Of a stretch of DNA of 64,000 nt, positions 10,174-21,426 are shown one piece after another. The DNA comes from Humulus lupulus (taxonomy: Eukaryota > Streptophyta > Magnoliopsida > Rosales > Cannabaceae), in NCBI RefSeq assembly GCF_963169125.1, contig NC_084795.1, positions 264,425,042 through 264,489,041 on the forward strand, in the 5' to 3' direction. Positions within the stretch are counted from its first letter, which is position 1. Every line of letters starts with the position of its first letter. The notes under the pieces are model-generated. The model did not search any database and was not told the DNA's origin. It saw only the letters and a program-made list of their open reading frames with translations. The position numbers and the translations under genes are program-made.

Positions 10174-12120
10174 ACAGGATGACTTGATTCTAAGTATGAA
10201 GTATACTCGTGCTGCAGATTTTCACAAGACTAATGCTATTGATTCTATCATTACGGAATTTAGTCGTCCTAGAGTATAAGATCAGATCAGTGCTTCAAGA
10301 CATTACAACTAAATACCTCGAAAGTGATATGGTCGAGCTAAGAAAATGCCAGCAGAGGTGTTTTGGGATGAGTTCCACACTTGGTTGAAGGTACTCCTGA
10401 AACTGATTCTGAACTAGCGTTGGGCTCTGGCCAAGTTTTTCTTCCTGCCTCTACTGTTCCTGTTTCTTCTCTAGTCTCAATTGATGATCAAGTTATGTAA
10501 ATAGTTTGACTTAGGTACTAATTTTATTTATCTATTCTTATTAATAGTTGCACTTAAATATCAAATCAATTTTATTTATTTGGTTGGCAAAACTTGTGTT
10601 TTTAGTTTTGACTTATTAAAATACACTTTTACAAAAAGTCACATTTTGTAGATTCTCTAAAAATAGCTTATTAAATGTTACTTTTACAATAAGTCACATT
10701 TTGTAGGTTCTTTAGAAATAGCTTATTAAAGCTAAAAATAAATTTGATTAAATTATTCAATCAAGCTCTCAAAAGAGTTTTTAAAACTTAATACACATAA
10801 AAATACTTTGTAAAAACTATGTCAACCTCGTCCTAAATCAATATTTTTTTTTCTTTAAATTCAAATTGAATTCGAAATCTTTGCTAATATGGTTTCAGGT
10901 TGGATATATCAGGTCACACATCCTTGAGTTTCAAAATGTAGTAGCTGTTCATGTGAAAATTAGCATTCGGTGGTTCTCGTATGCTTATGTCTTTTGCCTT
11001 CGCCTTCAAATAAATCCAAACTGAGGAAGATAATGGAATTATAAATGTCTTTTAGATATGGTTGTAATATACTATTATCTCTGCACTACCATTGGCAATA
11101 CATCAAGCACAAACATTACATCATTGATAAATGTTCCTGTAATATGCTCATGTTGTTTTATGTGTTTTTTAACTTGTTCTTACATTTGGTTGCTGTGTTT
11201 GAAGCCTGATTATTTGCATAATTTATAGGACAAAAGCAATAAGTTCTTAGTGCGTTCTCTTAATTGTTAGCTTCTGATAAGGGGTGGTTATACTACATCT
11301 TTTTATTTTTGAAATTCAACAATCTATTTAATTTAATAATGGAACACTCATAACATTTTGCTATTAAAAGATAAACTTTATTTAAATGTTAATTGATGCC
11401 TCCTTGTGGCATTGAAATTTGAAACAGATCTTCAACTCTTGACATGAGGGTGCAATGTGTTGATATTTCTCACTGAGCCCTGTCAGCAGATGTGGTTAAT
11501 AAATAGTTTCAAGGATGAAAATAACTTATTTAGAAAGCTTTGTAAATAATAGTTTTCTTTGAGTTTGTACCAGCTGAATAGGGATTTTATAATTTATTTT
11601 TGGTTGGATAATATAAACATCATGTAAGATATTTTATCATCTACAACTACCACTACCACTAAACATTTGATTCACTTCATAGAAATAAAGATTGCTTGCA
11701 TAAAAAAACTCAGTCACATACCAATCTCGCCCAATGTTTGAACAGGCTCAAACTACTGACTTAACTTTTAAAATTTCTCTTATAATATTGTCTAATAAAT
11801 TTATATTTACAAATATGTATATTTATATTAATATTACACATGTTAACTGAATAACAATAACTGCCATCAAACAATGCTACAATGCCATTGAATTTTCATA
11901 ATATCCATCATCGTCATCTAATACACAAAGTTCAAAGAACAAACAAACAATACGAAAAGAAAGAATAATTGCAATAACAATGAAAACCAAACTGAAAACT
12001 TTAATTTTCAATTTTATAAAAAAAAATAAAAGAAGTGAAATTTGATATTTAATATAATATAAGTGTTCATGGCTGAAAATAATAATAATAATAATAATAA
12101 TAATTAACAGTATATTTTTA
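10174..12120. other. Intergenic region with no identified gene
   Basis: Immediately outside the inverted repeat, 10180-10500 has near-coding composition (for example a short frame encoding PAEVFWDEFHTWLK) but contains stops and matches no family I recognise; it may be an old transposon or gene fragment. The rest is AT-rich. The end near 12078-12104 is an (AAT)n microsatellite in the presumed 3' untranslated side of the minus-strand gene that stops at 12121. Confidence 0.45.
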
Positions 12121-12699
12121 TCATTGTTTGGGAGAAGACTGAGGCCAAACACTAACACTTTCTTTCTGAACCTTAACATACAATGCCGTCGCCGCCGCCA
12201 CGAAGTAGATCTGAATCAGCACAATCGAAGGCGTGTGGTAATTTATTACGCTCTTCCCCGTCGCCAGCTCCACCAGCAACAGTGCCGCCAATCCCAATAT
12301 CGCCACCCGCCCGTTTACCCGCTCGCTGTACGGGCTGAACCCGAAATCCACCTTCACCCGACCCGCCATCGGCTCCTTCAAGGGCACTGGCGGCAGGTAA
12401 ATCGACGCCGAAGAAGATGACGTGCCTTTCTTCGACTTCCTCGTCTTTCGCATCTCCGCCTTCTTCCCCGTCCCGCTCCGGTATCGGAGTCGGACCTGGC
12501 TCAGCCGGTCCTCGAAGTCATCGGATTCGGTCCCGGCTTGCGTCGCGGGCTCGGATGGTTCAGAGGGCGGAGAATCGGAATCGGTGGCTCTGGTTGTGAA
12601 TGAAAGGAGGGGTTTAAGCGCGCGGGGGGGCTTGGAAGAGGACGACGCGAGTGGGAATGGGTTTGGGAGCTGTAGAGAGGAGGATGGTATAGTCGCCAT
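12121..12699 (-). CDS. Plastid LHC-motif (LIL/one-helix-like) membrane protein
   Basis: A single exon encodes 192 residues. The first ~38 residues are rich in Ser, Pro and Ala with few acidic residues and end near FTTRATD, a good chloroplast transit peptide. Residues 40-62 are acidic and Ser/Pro-rich, and 70-91 are very basic. SPYSERVNGRVAILGLAALLL (122-142) contains the E-x-x-NGR pattern of light-harvesting-like first helices, starting a hydrophobic segment to about 146. A second hydrophobic segment spans about 157-174 (IVLIQIYFVAAATALYV), followed by a short polar tail ending PQSSPKQ. The LHC-motif family acts in thylakoids, in pigment binding or photoprotection. Assignment to that family is by motif only; the exact orthologue is not recognised. 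GC content is far above its surroundings, as in a real gene. The ATG at 12699 is the first in the frame. The gene is divergent from the ArfGAP gene. Confidence 0.85.
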   Translation of the reverse strand: MATIPSSSLQLPNPFPLASSSSKPPRALKPLLSFTTRATDSDSPPSEPSEPATQAGTESDDFEDRLSQVRLRYRSGTGKKAEMRKTRKSKKGTSSSSASIYLPPVPLKEPMAGRVKVDFGFSPYSERVNGRVAILGLAALLLVELATGKSVINYHTPSIVLIQIYFVAAATALYVKVQKESVSVWPQSSPKQ

Positions 12700-13229
12700 T
12701 TTCAGTGACTCGCTTTCTTCGGATAAGGAACGTAATTATCTCATCTTTCTATCTCTACATATTCTTTTCTTTAAAACAAAAATAATAAAAAATTTATTAA
12801 TCTTATTTTAAAAAAAAATTAACCCAAGGTGATAAAAAAGAAAAAAAAATTATGGTTTGAGTTGAGTGTCTAAAATAATGAAAAGGATGACAAAAAATAA
12901 CTACAAGTGTTACAATGTTAAAAAATTGTGTTACAAACAATGCTTTTAAGTGAAAAAAAAATGTATAATATATTAAAAAAATAAAAAAGCAGTTTTGATT
13001 AGTGTTTTTCCCAGGGTGTCCCTTGGAATCAGTTAAGCCGATGAATTGTGAAGTGTTGGGTTGAATGGACAAGAGTGTTTTTGGGGTCTCATTATCCATT
13101 TCATTTCCACATTCACATTTTTCCCTTCTGCGTTTGCCTTGCATAGAATGCGGTTGTGTTAGTTTCAATGAAATTCATAATCAACCCCATTAACCCTTTC
13201 CAACCAAACGAAACACAATCAAAATAATA
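12700..13229. promoter_or_regulatory. Shared divergent promoter region of the LIL-like and ArfGAP genes
   Basis: The two start codons are 530 bp apart and point away from each other, so this segment must hold both 5' leaders and promoters. The side nearest the ArfGAP start is pyrimidine-rich (13085-13135), as expected of a plant 5' leader. The middle (12770-12990) is A/T homopolymer-rich. No single unambiguous TATA box stands out on either strand. A minus-strand open frame at 12803-13168 has no recognisable content. Confidence 0.55.
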
Positions 13230-16200
13230 ATGAACAAGAAGGCTTCTGTCTCTAAGGAGCTCAATGCCAAGCACACCAAGGTCTCATTCTTTCCTTATTA
13301 ACCAATCATCCAATCTTTTTTAATGGATTTCAATGCTTCATTTTCTCTTCTTCTCCTTCTGTATGCAGATTCTTGAAGGTCTTCTGAAGTTGCCAGAAAA
13401 CCGAGAATGCGCTGACTGTCGAAACAAGTACATTCATAACCCAACTCTTGTGTTGCACGTTCTTCACCTTTGCATCTTCCAATAGTGTTTTATTGCACAG
13501 TTTAGTCATCGTCTCATAATAATTTATACTTTTGCATATTTAGTGATTTAGGTTCTTCATTTGAAAGTTTTGCTATATTAGACAATATTTTGCTCTAGAG
13601 TTACTAGAGATCCATTGCAAAAATTTCAATTTTCTTGTTGGTTCATTGCCAAACTTCCCCATTTAGAGAATGAAATACTGAAGAAAATTCCAATAGAACA
13701 GCTCCTCAGATATCAGTATGGATGCATTTATGTTCGAATTTGCTAAAGGAATTATCAAAGAATGCCTCTTGTAAACAATCACTATAGTTGATTACATGAG
13801 TGGAATATTTTGTAAGCTTGACACAAAAAGAAATACTTACTATCATACCCTTTTTTAAAACCTTGACCGTAACATTCCAAATTTTGGAAAAATACTTCTA
13901 TATTGGAAAGTGTTGCAGAGTTTCCCTTGTTCTATTCTTAACTTTATGTAAACTTTATAACCTACAGATCTAAACATTGTTGTTGTATACTTCTTCAGGG
14001 CACCACGATGGGCTAGTGTGAACCTTGGAATATTTATATGCATGCAATGTTCTGGAATTCATCGGAGTCTTGGAGTTCATATTTCAAAGGTGCATTTTCT
14101 TCTTTCTAATGATTCTATGTTTCATTTCTTGCAGATGTATAATATAATGGATTATATGCCAATTTGAGTGCAAGACTGCAAGCATTTGTTTAGTTTTTTC
14201 AGCAGTAGGAGATTATTTTTAGCTTATGCAATTACAACTTGGAGAAATATAAAGTTTGACTATGATGCATTGCCGTAGTCAAATCATGAATAATCTCAAC
14301 ACTTTTGACAGTTAATTTCAGAAGTATATGATGCCCCAATTCTGTTTGTACAATAAACCAAAAGTTGATTTTATAATATAAAAGTTTATATGTATTTAAT
14401 TGCACATTGATGTGTGTTTTTCCTATAAGTGAGAATAGAAATTGTAAGAGAAATTGTATTTTCCTTTTCTATATATTTCAATTGGTAAACACAAGCATAT
14501 TTATTCAGTTTACACACTTAATCTTCTTAATTACAGAATAAACAACAAATCACAAAGATAGCTACAAATCATCTAAATAAGGAAACTAGTAATTTAAAGC
14601 TACAATTAAATCATGGTATTTGATTTTCTTAGATTTTCTCTTATCTGTCAATACTCCCCTCAAGCTGGACTATAAATATTGATGAGTCCAAGTTTGTTTA
14701 CTAGAAAATCAAACACTCGTTCGGATAACCCATTTGTGAGAATATCATCCAACTGTTGATCTGTCTGTACATATTTGATGCTTATAGTTCCTCCATCAAT
14801 CTTCTCTTTAATAAAGTGACGGTCTACTTCAACATGTTTAGTCCTATCATGATGTATAGGGCTGTGTGCAATACTGATGGTAGACTGATTATCATAATAG
14901 AGCTGAATGAGAACTTCATATTCAATCTTCAATTCCCCTAATAGGCATTTGATCCATATTGCTTCGCACACTCCATGGGCCATAGCTTTATACTCGGCTT
15001 TTGCACTACTTCTTACAACAACTGTTTGCTTTTTACTCGTCATGTCACCACATTACCCCATACAATTGTGCAATACCTAGATGTAGACTTTCTATCATCA
15101 ATTGACCTAGCCCAATGTGGATCTGTGAATACTTCAACCTTCCTCTCGGTTGTCTTTATGAAGAAAAGACATTTTCCTGGTGTTTTCTTGAGATACCTAA
15201 GAATTATGTATACTGCATTGAGATGTCCTTGACATGGATCATGCATATATTGACTAACCAGACTTACTGCAAATGCAATATTAGGTTTGGTATGTGAGAA
15301 ATAGATAAGCTTCCCTACTAGTTGTTGGTACCTTTCTTCGTCAACTGAACTTCCTTCAAACATTTTTCTCTTGTCTCTGAGCTCGATTGGAGTTTTGCTG
15401 GGTTTACTGTCAAGAATTCCTGTTTCATTTAAGAGATCAAGAGTATACTTTCTTTGAGATACAAAAATTTCTCTTTTGCTCCTAGCAAATTCCATTTCCA
15501 GAAAATACCTGAGTGCGCCCAGATACTTGACTTCGAACTCTGTTGCCAACATTTCTTTGATCAGAACCATCTCTTCAGTATGGTTGCGCTAGTGACAATG
15601 ATATCATCAACATACACAATCAGAGCATGGGAGATTCTTCAAAACCCAGGGGTTAACTCATGTACACTTCTTCTTCCAGTTCTCCATTCAATAATGCATT
15701 TTTTACATCAAGTTGATGCAACTCCCAATCCAAGTTGACAGTTAGCGAGATCAATACTCTAATAGTATTGAGTTTGACAACTGAAGCAAAGGTTTCAGTA
15801 TAGTCAATTTCGTAGGTTTGAGTAAAACCCTTGGCAACTAACTGTGCTTTGTACCTTTCAATAGATCCATTTGCATTGTATTTGACCATGAATACCTATT
15901 TGCACCCTATTACTTTCTTTTCAGGTGGTAACTCCACTAGTCTCCAAGTTCCATTCTGCTCAAGTGCTTTTATCTCTTCAAGAACTGCCATCTTCCATTG
16001 AGGAGTACCAAGTGCTTCATTGATATTCCTGGGACTCACAAAATCTGACAGACTAGAGGTAAAAACTCTAAATGGAGAAGATAATTTGGCCTAAGAGATG
16101 AATTTTGAAATAGGGTGTTGGGTACAAGATCTAGTTCATTTCCTTAATGCAATATGAATATCTAGATTTGACTGAGTGTTTGAAGGAAGTTTACCTGGAT

Positions 16201-18797
16201 CATCTGAGGGAAGTGGTTCTATTACCGAGTCAGGCTCTTGACTATGATAAGAATTCGATACTTGTATATTTCTTTCTCTTCTGGTATACACCCGTATTTC
16301 TTTCCGTATGTTTTGATCTTGAGAAGCAGGAGAAGATGGATGATCTTGAGGAGGGGGAGTGATTTCTGGCTCTGAAGGGAATGAAGTGTCTAGGGGTAAT
16401 TCTAAACCCCACAACCACTGAACTTCTTGCTCGTGATGGATGTGCTCCCCCTGAAGCGAGGTAGGAGTGAGATAAGGAGAATTTTCGAAAAAAGCACATC
16501 CCTGGTGAGGGGACAGTAACAACGGTAGCCCTTCTGTGTAGGGTAATGTTCTAGGAATTTTTTTTTTATTGCTCTAGTATCAAGTTTACTCCAGTGTTGG
16601 GAGTGCACGTGAACAAAGACAGTGCAGCCAAAAACTTTGACTGGCAGAGTATTGGTGGAAGTGTGAGGGGAGAGAGACTAAAAATGGAGTATGGTGTTTT
16701 GAACTGAAGGGGCCTATTGGGGAGGCGATTAATTAGAGAAGTAGCGGTAAGGACAGCGTTTTTATAAGTAAGAATAGAAATTGTATTTCTTCTTTTCTAT
16801 ATATTTCAATTGGTAAACACAAACCTATTTATATAGTTTACACACCTAAGTCTCTTAATTACAGAATAAACAACAAGTCATAAAGATAGCTACAAATCAT
16901 CTAAATAAGAAAACTACTAATTTACATCTACCATCAAATTGTGAGATTTGATTTTCTTGTGAGTTTCACTTATCTGTCAACAGTAAGATTTGATTGCCTT
17001 TCTTCCTTGTAGTCCATGCAGAATATTGTACATAGCATTTAAATACTTGGTAATTTGTTTTCCAGGAAGTTGTAAATTTATTAGTATGATCTAAACATGT
17101 TGAGCAGTGACATGTTTATAGATAGGTGGTTCAAAATCAACTGTGAACATAATAGAAATTAATTTAAACACTAGTACAACAATTTTTTTTCCCGCTCATT
17201 TGCTTAGTTTGGTGTTTTTTCTTCTTCTTTCTTTCGGAAACAGGTACGGTCTACTACTTTGGATACATGGCTTCCGGAGCAGGTTTCTTTCATGGAATGT
17301 AAGAGTTATATGATAAAACCAATTCAGAAAATCATACATACATGTACTTGGATTCTAGCATCATGTCATTGAAATTGATGTTTTGCATTAAACCTTACAA
17401 CTATTTTCCACTGTTTGTCAAGGTGAAGGGTCAAAGGAAACATTTAATGGTGCTTTCAAATCATTTTGTTTCTTGTTCAGAGAGACATTAATTATATTTA
17501 CCCACAAACTAATCAATGGTTCATTTTTGTCTTTTCATAGCTATGGGGAATAAGAAGGCAAACAGTTATTGGGAAGCAACAATGCCTTCAGATTTGGACA
17601 GAAGTGCCATCACAAAGCTGATTCATGACAAGTATGTGGCTTACTTGAAGCCTATTTTGAGCTTTTACACTGAACATAGAAATGGACTTGTTATTTCTCC
17701 CCATTTTTCACTAAATTATTTTAGGAACTAACAGGTACGAAGGAAAAATATGGACTAAGAAGAGAAGTATAAAAGCAACTGCAGAACCAGGTGCATCACA
17801 AAGCAATCTCAATATGGTTACCGATAGTCCAAGGAAAGTACGGAGTCTCTCTCTTGAGGAACAAATTCTTACCAAACATACAACACGACCTGCCCTCGCA
17901 TTGGCAAAACCACGTGCAGTAATGTCATATCTTTTATGTCAAACTATTCTATATTCTTATTGTTCTTCTTGTATAGAACATGTCTTGCCCTATATTCATA
18001 AAAAATATCTTTAATCACTTGGTGTATCTGTACACTGAAGAGCATTTGGGTTATTTCAACTTTTGCTAGACTTGTACACTTTCATCATTTTCATTGATTT
18101 AGTTTTTATTCATTGTTTAAGCCAAAAGAAAGGGGCAACTTCTAACAAATATGATGCCACCATTGAGTATGGAGGCTTTAGAATGAGACTTTACAGCATT
18201 GCAAGTTGACAAATTCTTTGTTAAATTTCATTCCAAATGCATTATACTTGTTGCTAAAAGATGATTCACCTCATTGGTTACTTATTGGAAAATATGACTT
18301 GGCATAGTCCTACTAAAACTTCCTGCCTGACAGCCATATCATGCTTCTTTTTTTGATTTCATACATTATATTTCTGTGATTCTTGTCACTGCTTCATCTT
18401 TTCTTCTTCTGGTACTTGAAAGAGCTGAGAAATATACTTAAAGAAGATTTCATTTGTTGTATACAGGGCTCTTTAGATATAAATGAGAGTTATACCATTA
18501 CTTCAACTTTGTCAGAGGGGCTGCCAAAAACTATAGAATGTCAAACCTCCAACACAAAGAGCAATTGTAGCACCACAAACCTCTTCAGCTTACTTTATAT
18601 CCATGATGTGAAAAAGGATAGTACAGCCGTTGATCCTTCATGCTGGGCAACTTTTGATTGTAAGACCACATTCTTACTTGTATTCTATTTTTTATGATTA
18701 TTATTGGTTACATTTTGGAGTTTCAAAGTTTTTATCTATTTATTTTAAATTTGCTACTGAATTAGTCAACAATGATCAAGCCAAGCAATACATCTGA
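13230..18797 (+). CDS. AGD15: ArfGAP domain protein, AGD15/AGD5-like, eight exons
   Basis: The exon model is 13230-13280, 13369-13427, 13999-14089, 17244-17298, 17541-17631, 17735-17918, 18467-18659 and 18766-18797. All introns are GT-AG with consistent phase, giving 251 residues. Residues 1-120 form the ArfGAP domain. The zinc finger C-x2-C-x16-C-x2-C is Cys31, 34, 51 and 54; the arginine finger is Arg59 in GIHRSLG; NVSKEL-type and LDTWLPEQV blocks are typical of plant AGD5/AGD14/AGD15. The family stimulates GTP hydrolysis by Arf proteins in trans-Golgi and endosomal trafficking. The C-terminal part (121-251) is low-complexity and ends shortly after SCWATFD. The product is much shorter than AGD5 and closer to AGD15 in length. 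The last exon is the least certain because its acceptor has a weak pyrimidine tract. Intron 3 is enlarged by a copia insertion. Confidence 0.9.
14424..14652 (-). repeat. Copia-D 3' LTR (left copy)
   Basis: It matches 16766-16982 in the same orientation. Shared blocks include 'ttctatatatttcaattgg', 'gtttacacac', 'ttaattacagaataaacaac' and a final CTTATCTGTCAA. The left boundary is approximate. Confidence 0.8.
14660..16640 (-). pseudogene. Copia-D pol remnant: integrase C-terminus, RT, RNase H
   Basis: On the minus strand the order is integrase C-terminal region (16608-16402; [14 protein letters not shown] and [11 protein letters not shown]), a proline/acid-rich linker (16522-16136), RT front (15889-15653; [13 protein letters not shown] and [19 protein letters not shown]), the catalytic YVDD at 15614-15603, RT back and connection (15570-15040), then RNase H (15043-14660; [37 protein letters not shown]). 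Frames are broken between the pieces and part of RT between 15653 and 15630 is lost, so no functional polyprotein can be made. YVDD itself is intact. Confidence 0.85.
16766..16982 (-). repeat. Copia-D 5' LTR (right copy)
   Basis: This is the direct partner of the 14424-14652 LTR. On the minus strand it begins TGTTGACAG at 16982. It abuts integrase sequence directly, so the deletion removed the primer-binding site, gag and protease. Confidence 0.8.
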
Positions 18798-21008
18798 AAA
18801 TTTATGGTGCAGGAGAAACTCTGATCAGAACAAATGCCATGGATATAACATTTAATTAGCTGCTGCAATTAAAATCTCTGTTCAGAGCAAATGTAAAGGA
18901 CTGTAGCAACAATGCATACCAGCAACAAATTTTAAAAAAGTACTCTCTACGCACCACATAACAAGGTCTGCAGTTTTAATGTGTTGTTGGAAAAATTTCA
19001 TCTTCTATTCCTTTTTCGGAAGCTTAAGGTGTGTAAAATTCGAATTTAAAAGGGTAGTGTTTTCTAATCAATCTCCACGTCAAATAATGTTGCTCATTAT
19101 CTTAGGCACTTCCGAAATTTCTTTGTTTCTCATAAATCTGAGGCAATTAAATATTTGGATAAGTCCTACTTTTTCCACATACTTTTTATTCAATGATTTG
19201 GAATTTATATGAAAACTGTAGTCACAACTCACACCTGAACAAAAACTACTTGCAAAACATCTTAAAGTTGAAATTGATTGGAAAATCAATGAAATTTTTA
19301 CTACTAAGGGTATGTTGTTATTCTAATTTAAAAAATTAATTATTGCATTGTTAGAAACAAAGTAAATGAAATTTAATTGTCAAAAGTACCATATTAATTA
19401 GTCGTGTTTAACTAATATAAGGGGATATTTGTGTTATCTATTTTACTTTTTGTAAGTGTCAATGTAAACATTTTCTTAAGTTGTATAATCATATTGTTTG
19501 TAATTTTTCCTTTTATATTGTTGTGTTCTTTCGAATGGTTGGGATTTCACAAGAAGTAATAATATATATATATTTTACAAGCAAGTTTTTTTGCTTTAAT
19601 TACAAGTAATATCTTCTGTATATTGTTGCTAATTAGTGGTCTCTTTAGTATTTTTGTTTCTTCCTTCTCTATTGTTTTAAATTTTTAATCATCTTTCTTT
19701 GTTCGTAAATTTTGCCAAGGCTTCAAAGAATGAACTTGCATGTTTAGTCTTTCTAATTAACAAGCTTTAAACTGCTCTAAGATCCAAAATTGCCTTTTTG
19801 CTAGTCTATCTCTTTCCATTTTTTAGATAGCCATAATTGACATTTCATTTTTCCTATCATCTTGAAGAGTAGATAGAATGTTATATTTTTGAGTCTTTTA
19901 CTACTGCCAAATAAAATTTCCTAATGCAGTCAAGACATGGTCACAGAGTTGAAAAAATTGAACTTTAAACGTTATCATATTAAGATGAAATGTAGTTGAG
20001 AAAATGGAAAATAATTTAAAACTGAAATGTACTTGGGAAATTTGACATGTGCAGTGTCTAATGTCTGGATACCTCAAAGGTTCAAGCTTATTATATCTAT
20101 GTATTGGAAACTCATGTGATGCTTTACACATGCATATGAGTTCATATATATCTTTGGATATATCATTTGCTTTGCTGATAACTGAGCCATCGTATATAAA
20201 TGGAGGTCTGAAATATCTTGTAATGCAAAATTGGTAGCAATAACTTTTGGCTTCTGGTTGCTTATGATTGTACCCTTTATTCTTATTTTTATTTCAATAC
20301 TGGTTATCCTACTAATTATTATGTCTTCTGTAATGGTCACTGTATCTTTTTACTATTTAAAAAAAAAAATCATTGAATTTCCCATCTTCCTAGATTAAGC
20401 TTATTAATTTGGTGGTCTTCCAGTGACCCATCCAGTTTTTTTGTGCTAATTAATGCTTTTGCTTTAATTACCTCTTTTTATAAGATCGTTGTTTTTCCAA
20501 CTTCCCAAAAATTGAGAGACAAAATAGTAATAAACATAAAAGTTAACTAACATAACAACTGTTTTTCCACATTAACAGAAAGCAGAATACAAATTTTCCA
20601 CATAAGAATCTTACTCAAACATTTCACAATTATTTGTTGTCGTGTCTCAACAGATGTTTATTCAATTAATTTACATTAAATTTATGTTTTTTTATCCAGA
20701 AATAATTAACCAATTTAAAATTCAAAATAAAGTAAAATTAAATATTCTTCATAAAAATGTAAAGATAATTAGTGTTTCCACTAGCATTACCTTTGTTAGA
20801 GAACAATAATTGATTAATTGTAAACTCCATCACATAATTAATGATCTACTATTTGGCCTACATAATTGTCTAATTAATTAAGAAGGGTTTACCCATTTGC
20901 CTCCGAAAACGGAACCAAACATTAAATTCACAAATTATACATTAGGAATATACATTTTTTTTTTTTCAGAAGAATTGTTTTATATATATATATATATATA
21001 TATTTATT
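18798..21008. other. Region downstream of the ArfGAP gene, no further gene seen
   Basis: It begins with the ArfGAP 3' untranslated side. Beyond about 19000 it is AT-rich intergenic DNA with poly-A/T tracts and a (TA)n run at about 20981-21002 that abuts the MITE at 21009. Short frames at 18979-19212, 19901-20131 and 20049-20340 have no recognisable coding content. Confidence 0.5.
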
Positions 21009-21426
21009 GAGAAATTTTTTTATAGAGCTTTACTTTAAGCTTTACTGGTAGGGCTCTCAGTGTTTATAACCCGTGAACAGTTTTCGGCGCGATTTTTTTT
21101 TATGACCGTGTATATTGTAGCTATTTAGAGCATCCTGGAAATTTTCAGAAAATTCTGAATAATTTGCAGTACCGAAAACTAGGTTCAAATATGTTGTTGC
21201 ACGCGTGGCTAAATTTTTTTTATACGTGTGGAAAACAACATGTTTGAACCTAGTTTTCGGTACTGTAAACTATTCGGAATTTTCTGAAAATTTGCAGGAT
21301 GCTCTAAATAGCTACAATATACACGGTCATAAAAAAGTCGCGCCGAAAACTGTTTACAGGTCGAGAAACACTGAAAGTCCTACTAATAAGATTTAAAATG
21401 AAACCCCTATAAAAAAAAAATTCTCA
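21009..21426. mobile_element. MITE-1: near-complete palindromic (foldback) element
   Basis: The two halves are inverted copies. The left arm reads GAGAAATTTTTTTATAG..., CCGTGAACAGTTTTCGGCGCG, TGACCGTGTATATTGTAGC and ACCGAAAACTAGGTTC, and the same blocks return inverted, ending TATAAAAAAAAAATTCTC. The centre is near 21205-21225. Related copies occur at 62756-63166 and from 63915. Apparent frames here are by-products of the palindrome. Confidence 0.88.

Larger units (their letters stand above)
14424..16982 (-). mobile_element. Copia-D: internally deleted Ty1/copia element in ArfGAP intron 3
   Basis: Two direct LTR copies of about 220 bp bound a minus-strand pol remnant, opposite to the host gene. 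The right LTR, which is 5' for the element, starts TGTTGACAGATAAG on the minus strand, and the pol-side edge of the left LTR is preceded by a polypurine tract (CTTGAGGGGAG). Gag, protease, PBS and the front of integrase are absent: the right LTR is fused directly to integrase C-terminal coding sequence at about 16766. Outer edges and target duplication are not resolved, because a TATAAG block precedes both LTR copies. Confidence 0.85.

Noticed and set aside
12422..12811. 129-residue plus-strand frame
   Set aside because: It overlaps the plastid-protein gene antisense and owes its openness to that gene's GC-rich codons.
12803..13168. 121-residue minus-strand frame between the two genes
   Set aside because: Low-complexity, no domain, and lies across the shared promoter and 5' leader.
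14756..15297. Plus-strand frames in ArfGAP intron 3 as extra exons
   Set aside because: They are antisense to the Copia-D RNase H and RT, and the exon 3 to exon 4 phase is already consistent without them.
17516..17731. 71-residue frame as an independent small gene
   Set aside because: It is exon 5 of the ArfGAP gene read through into flanking introns.
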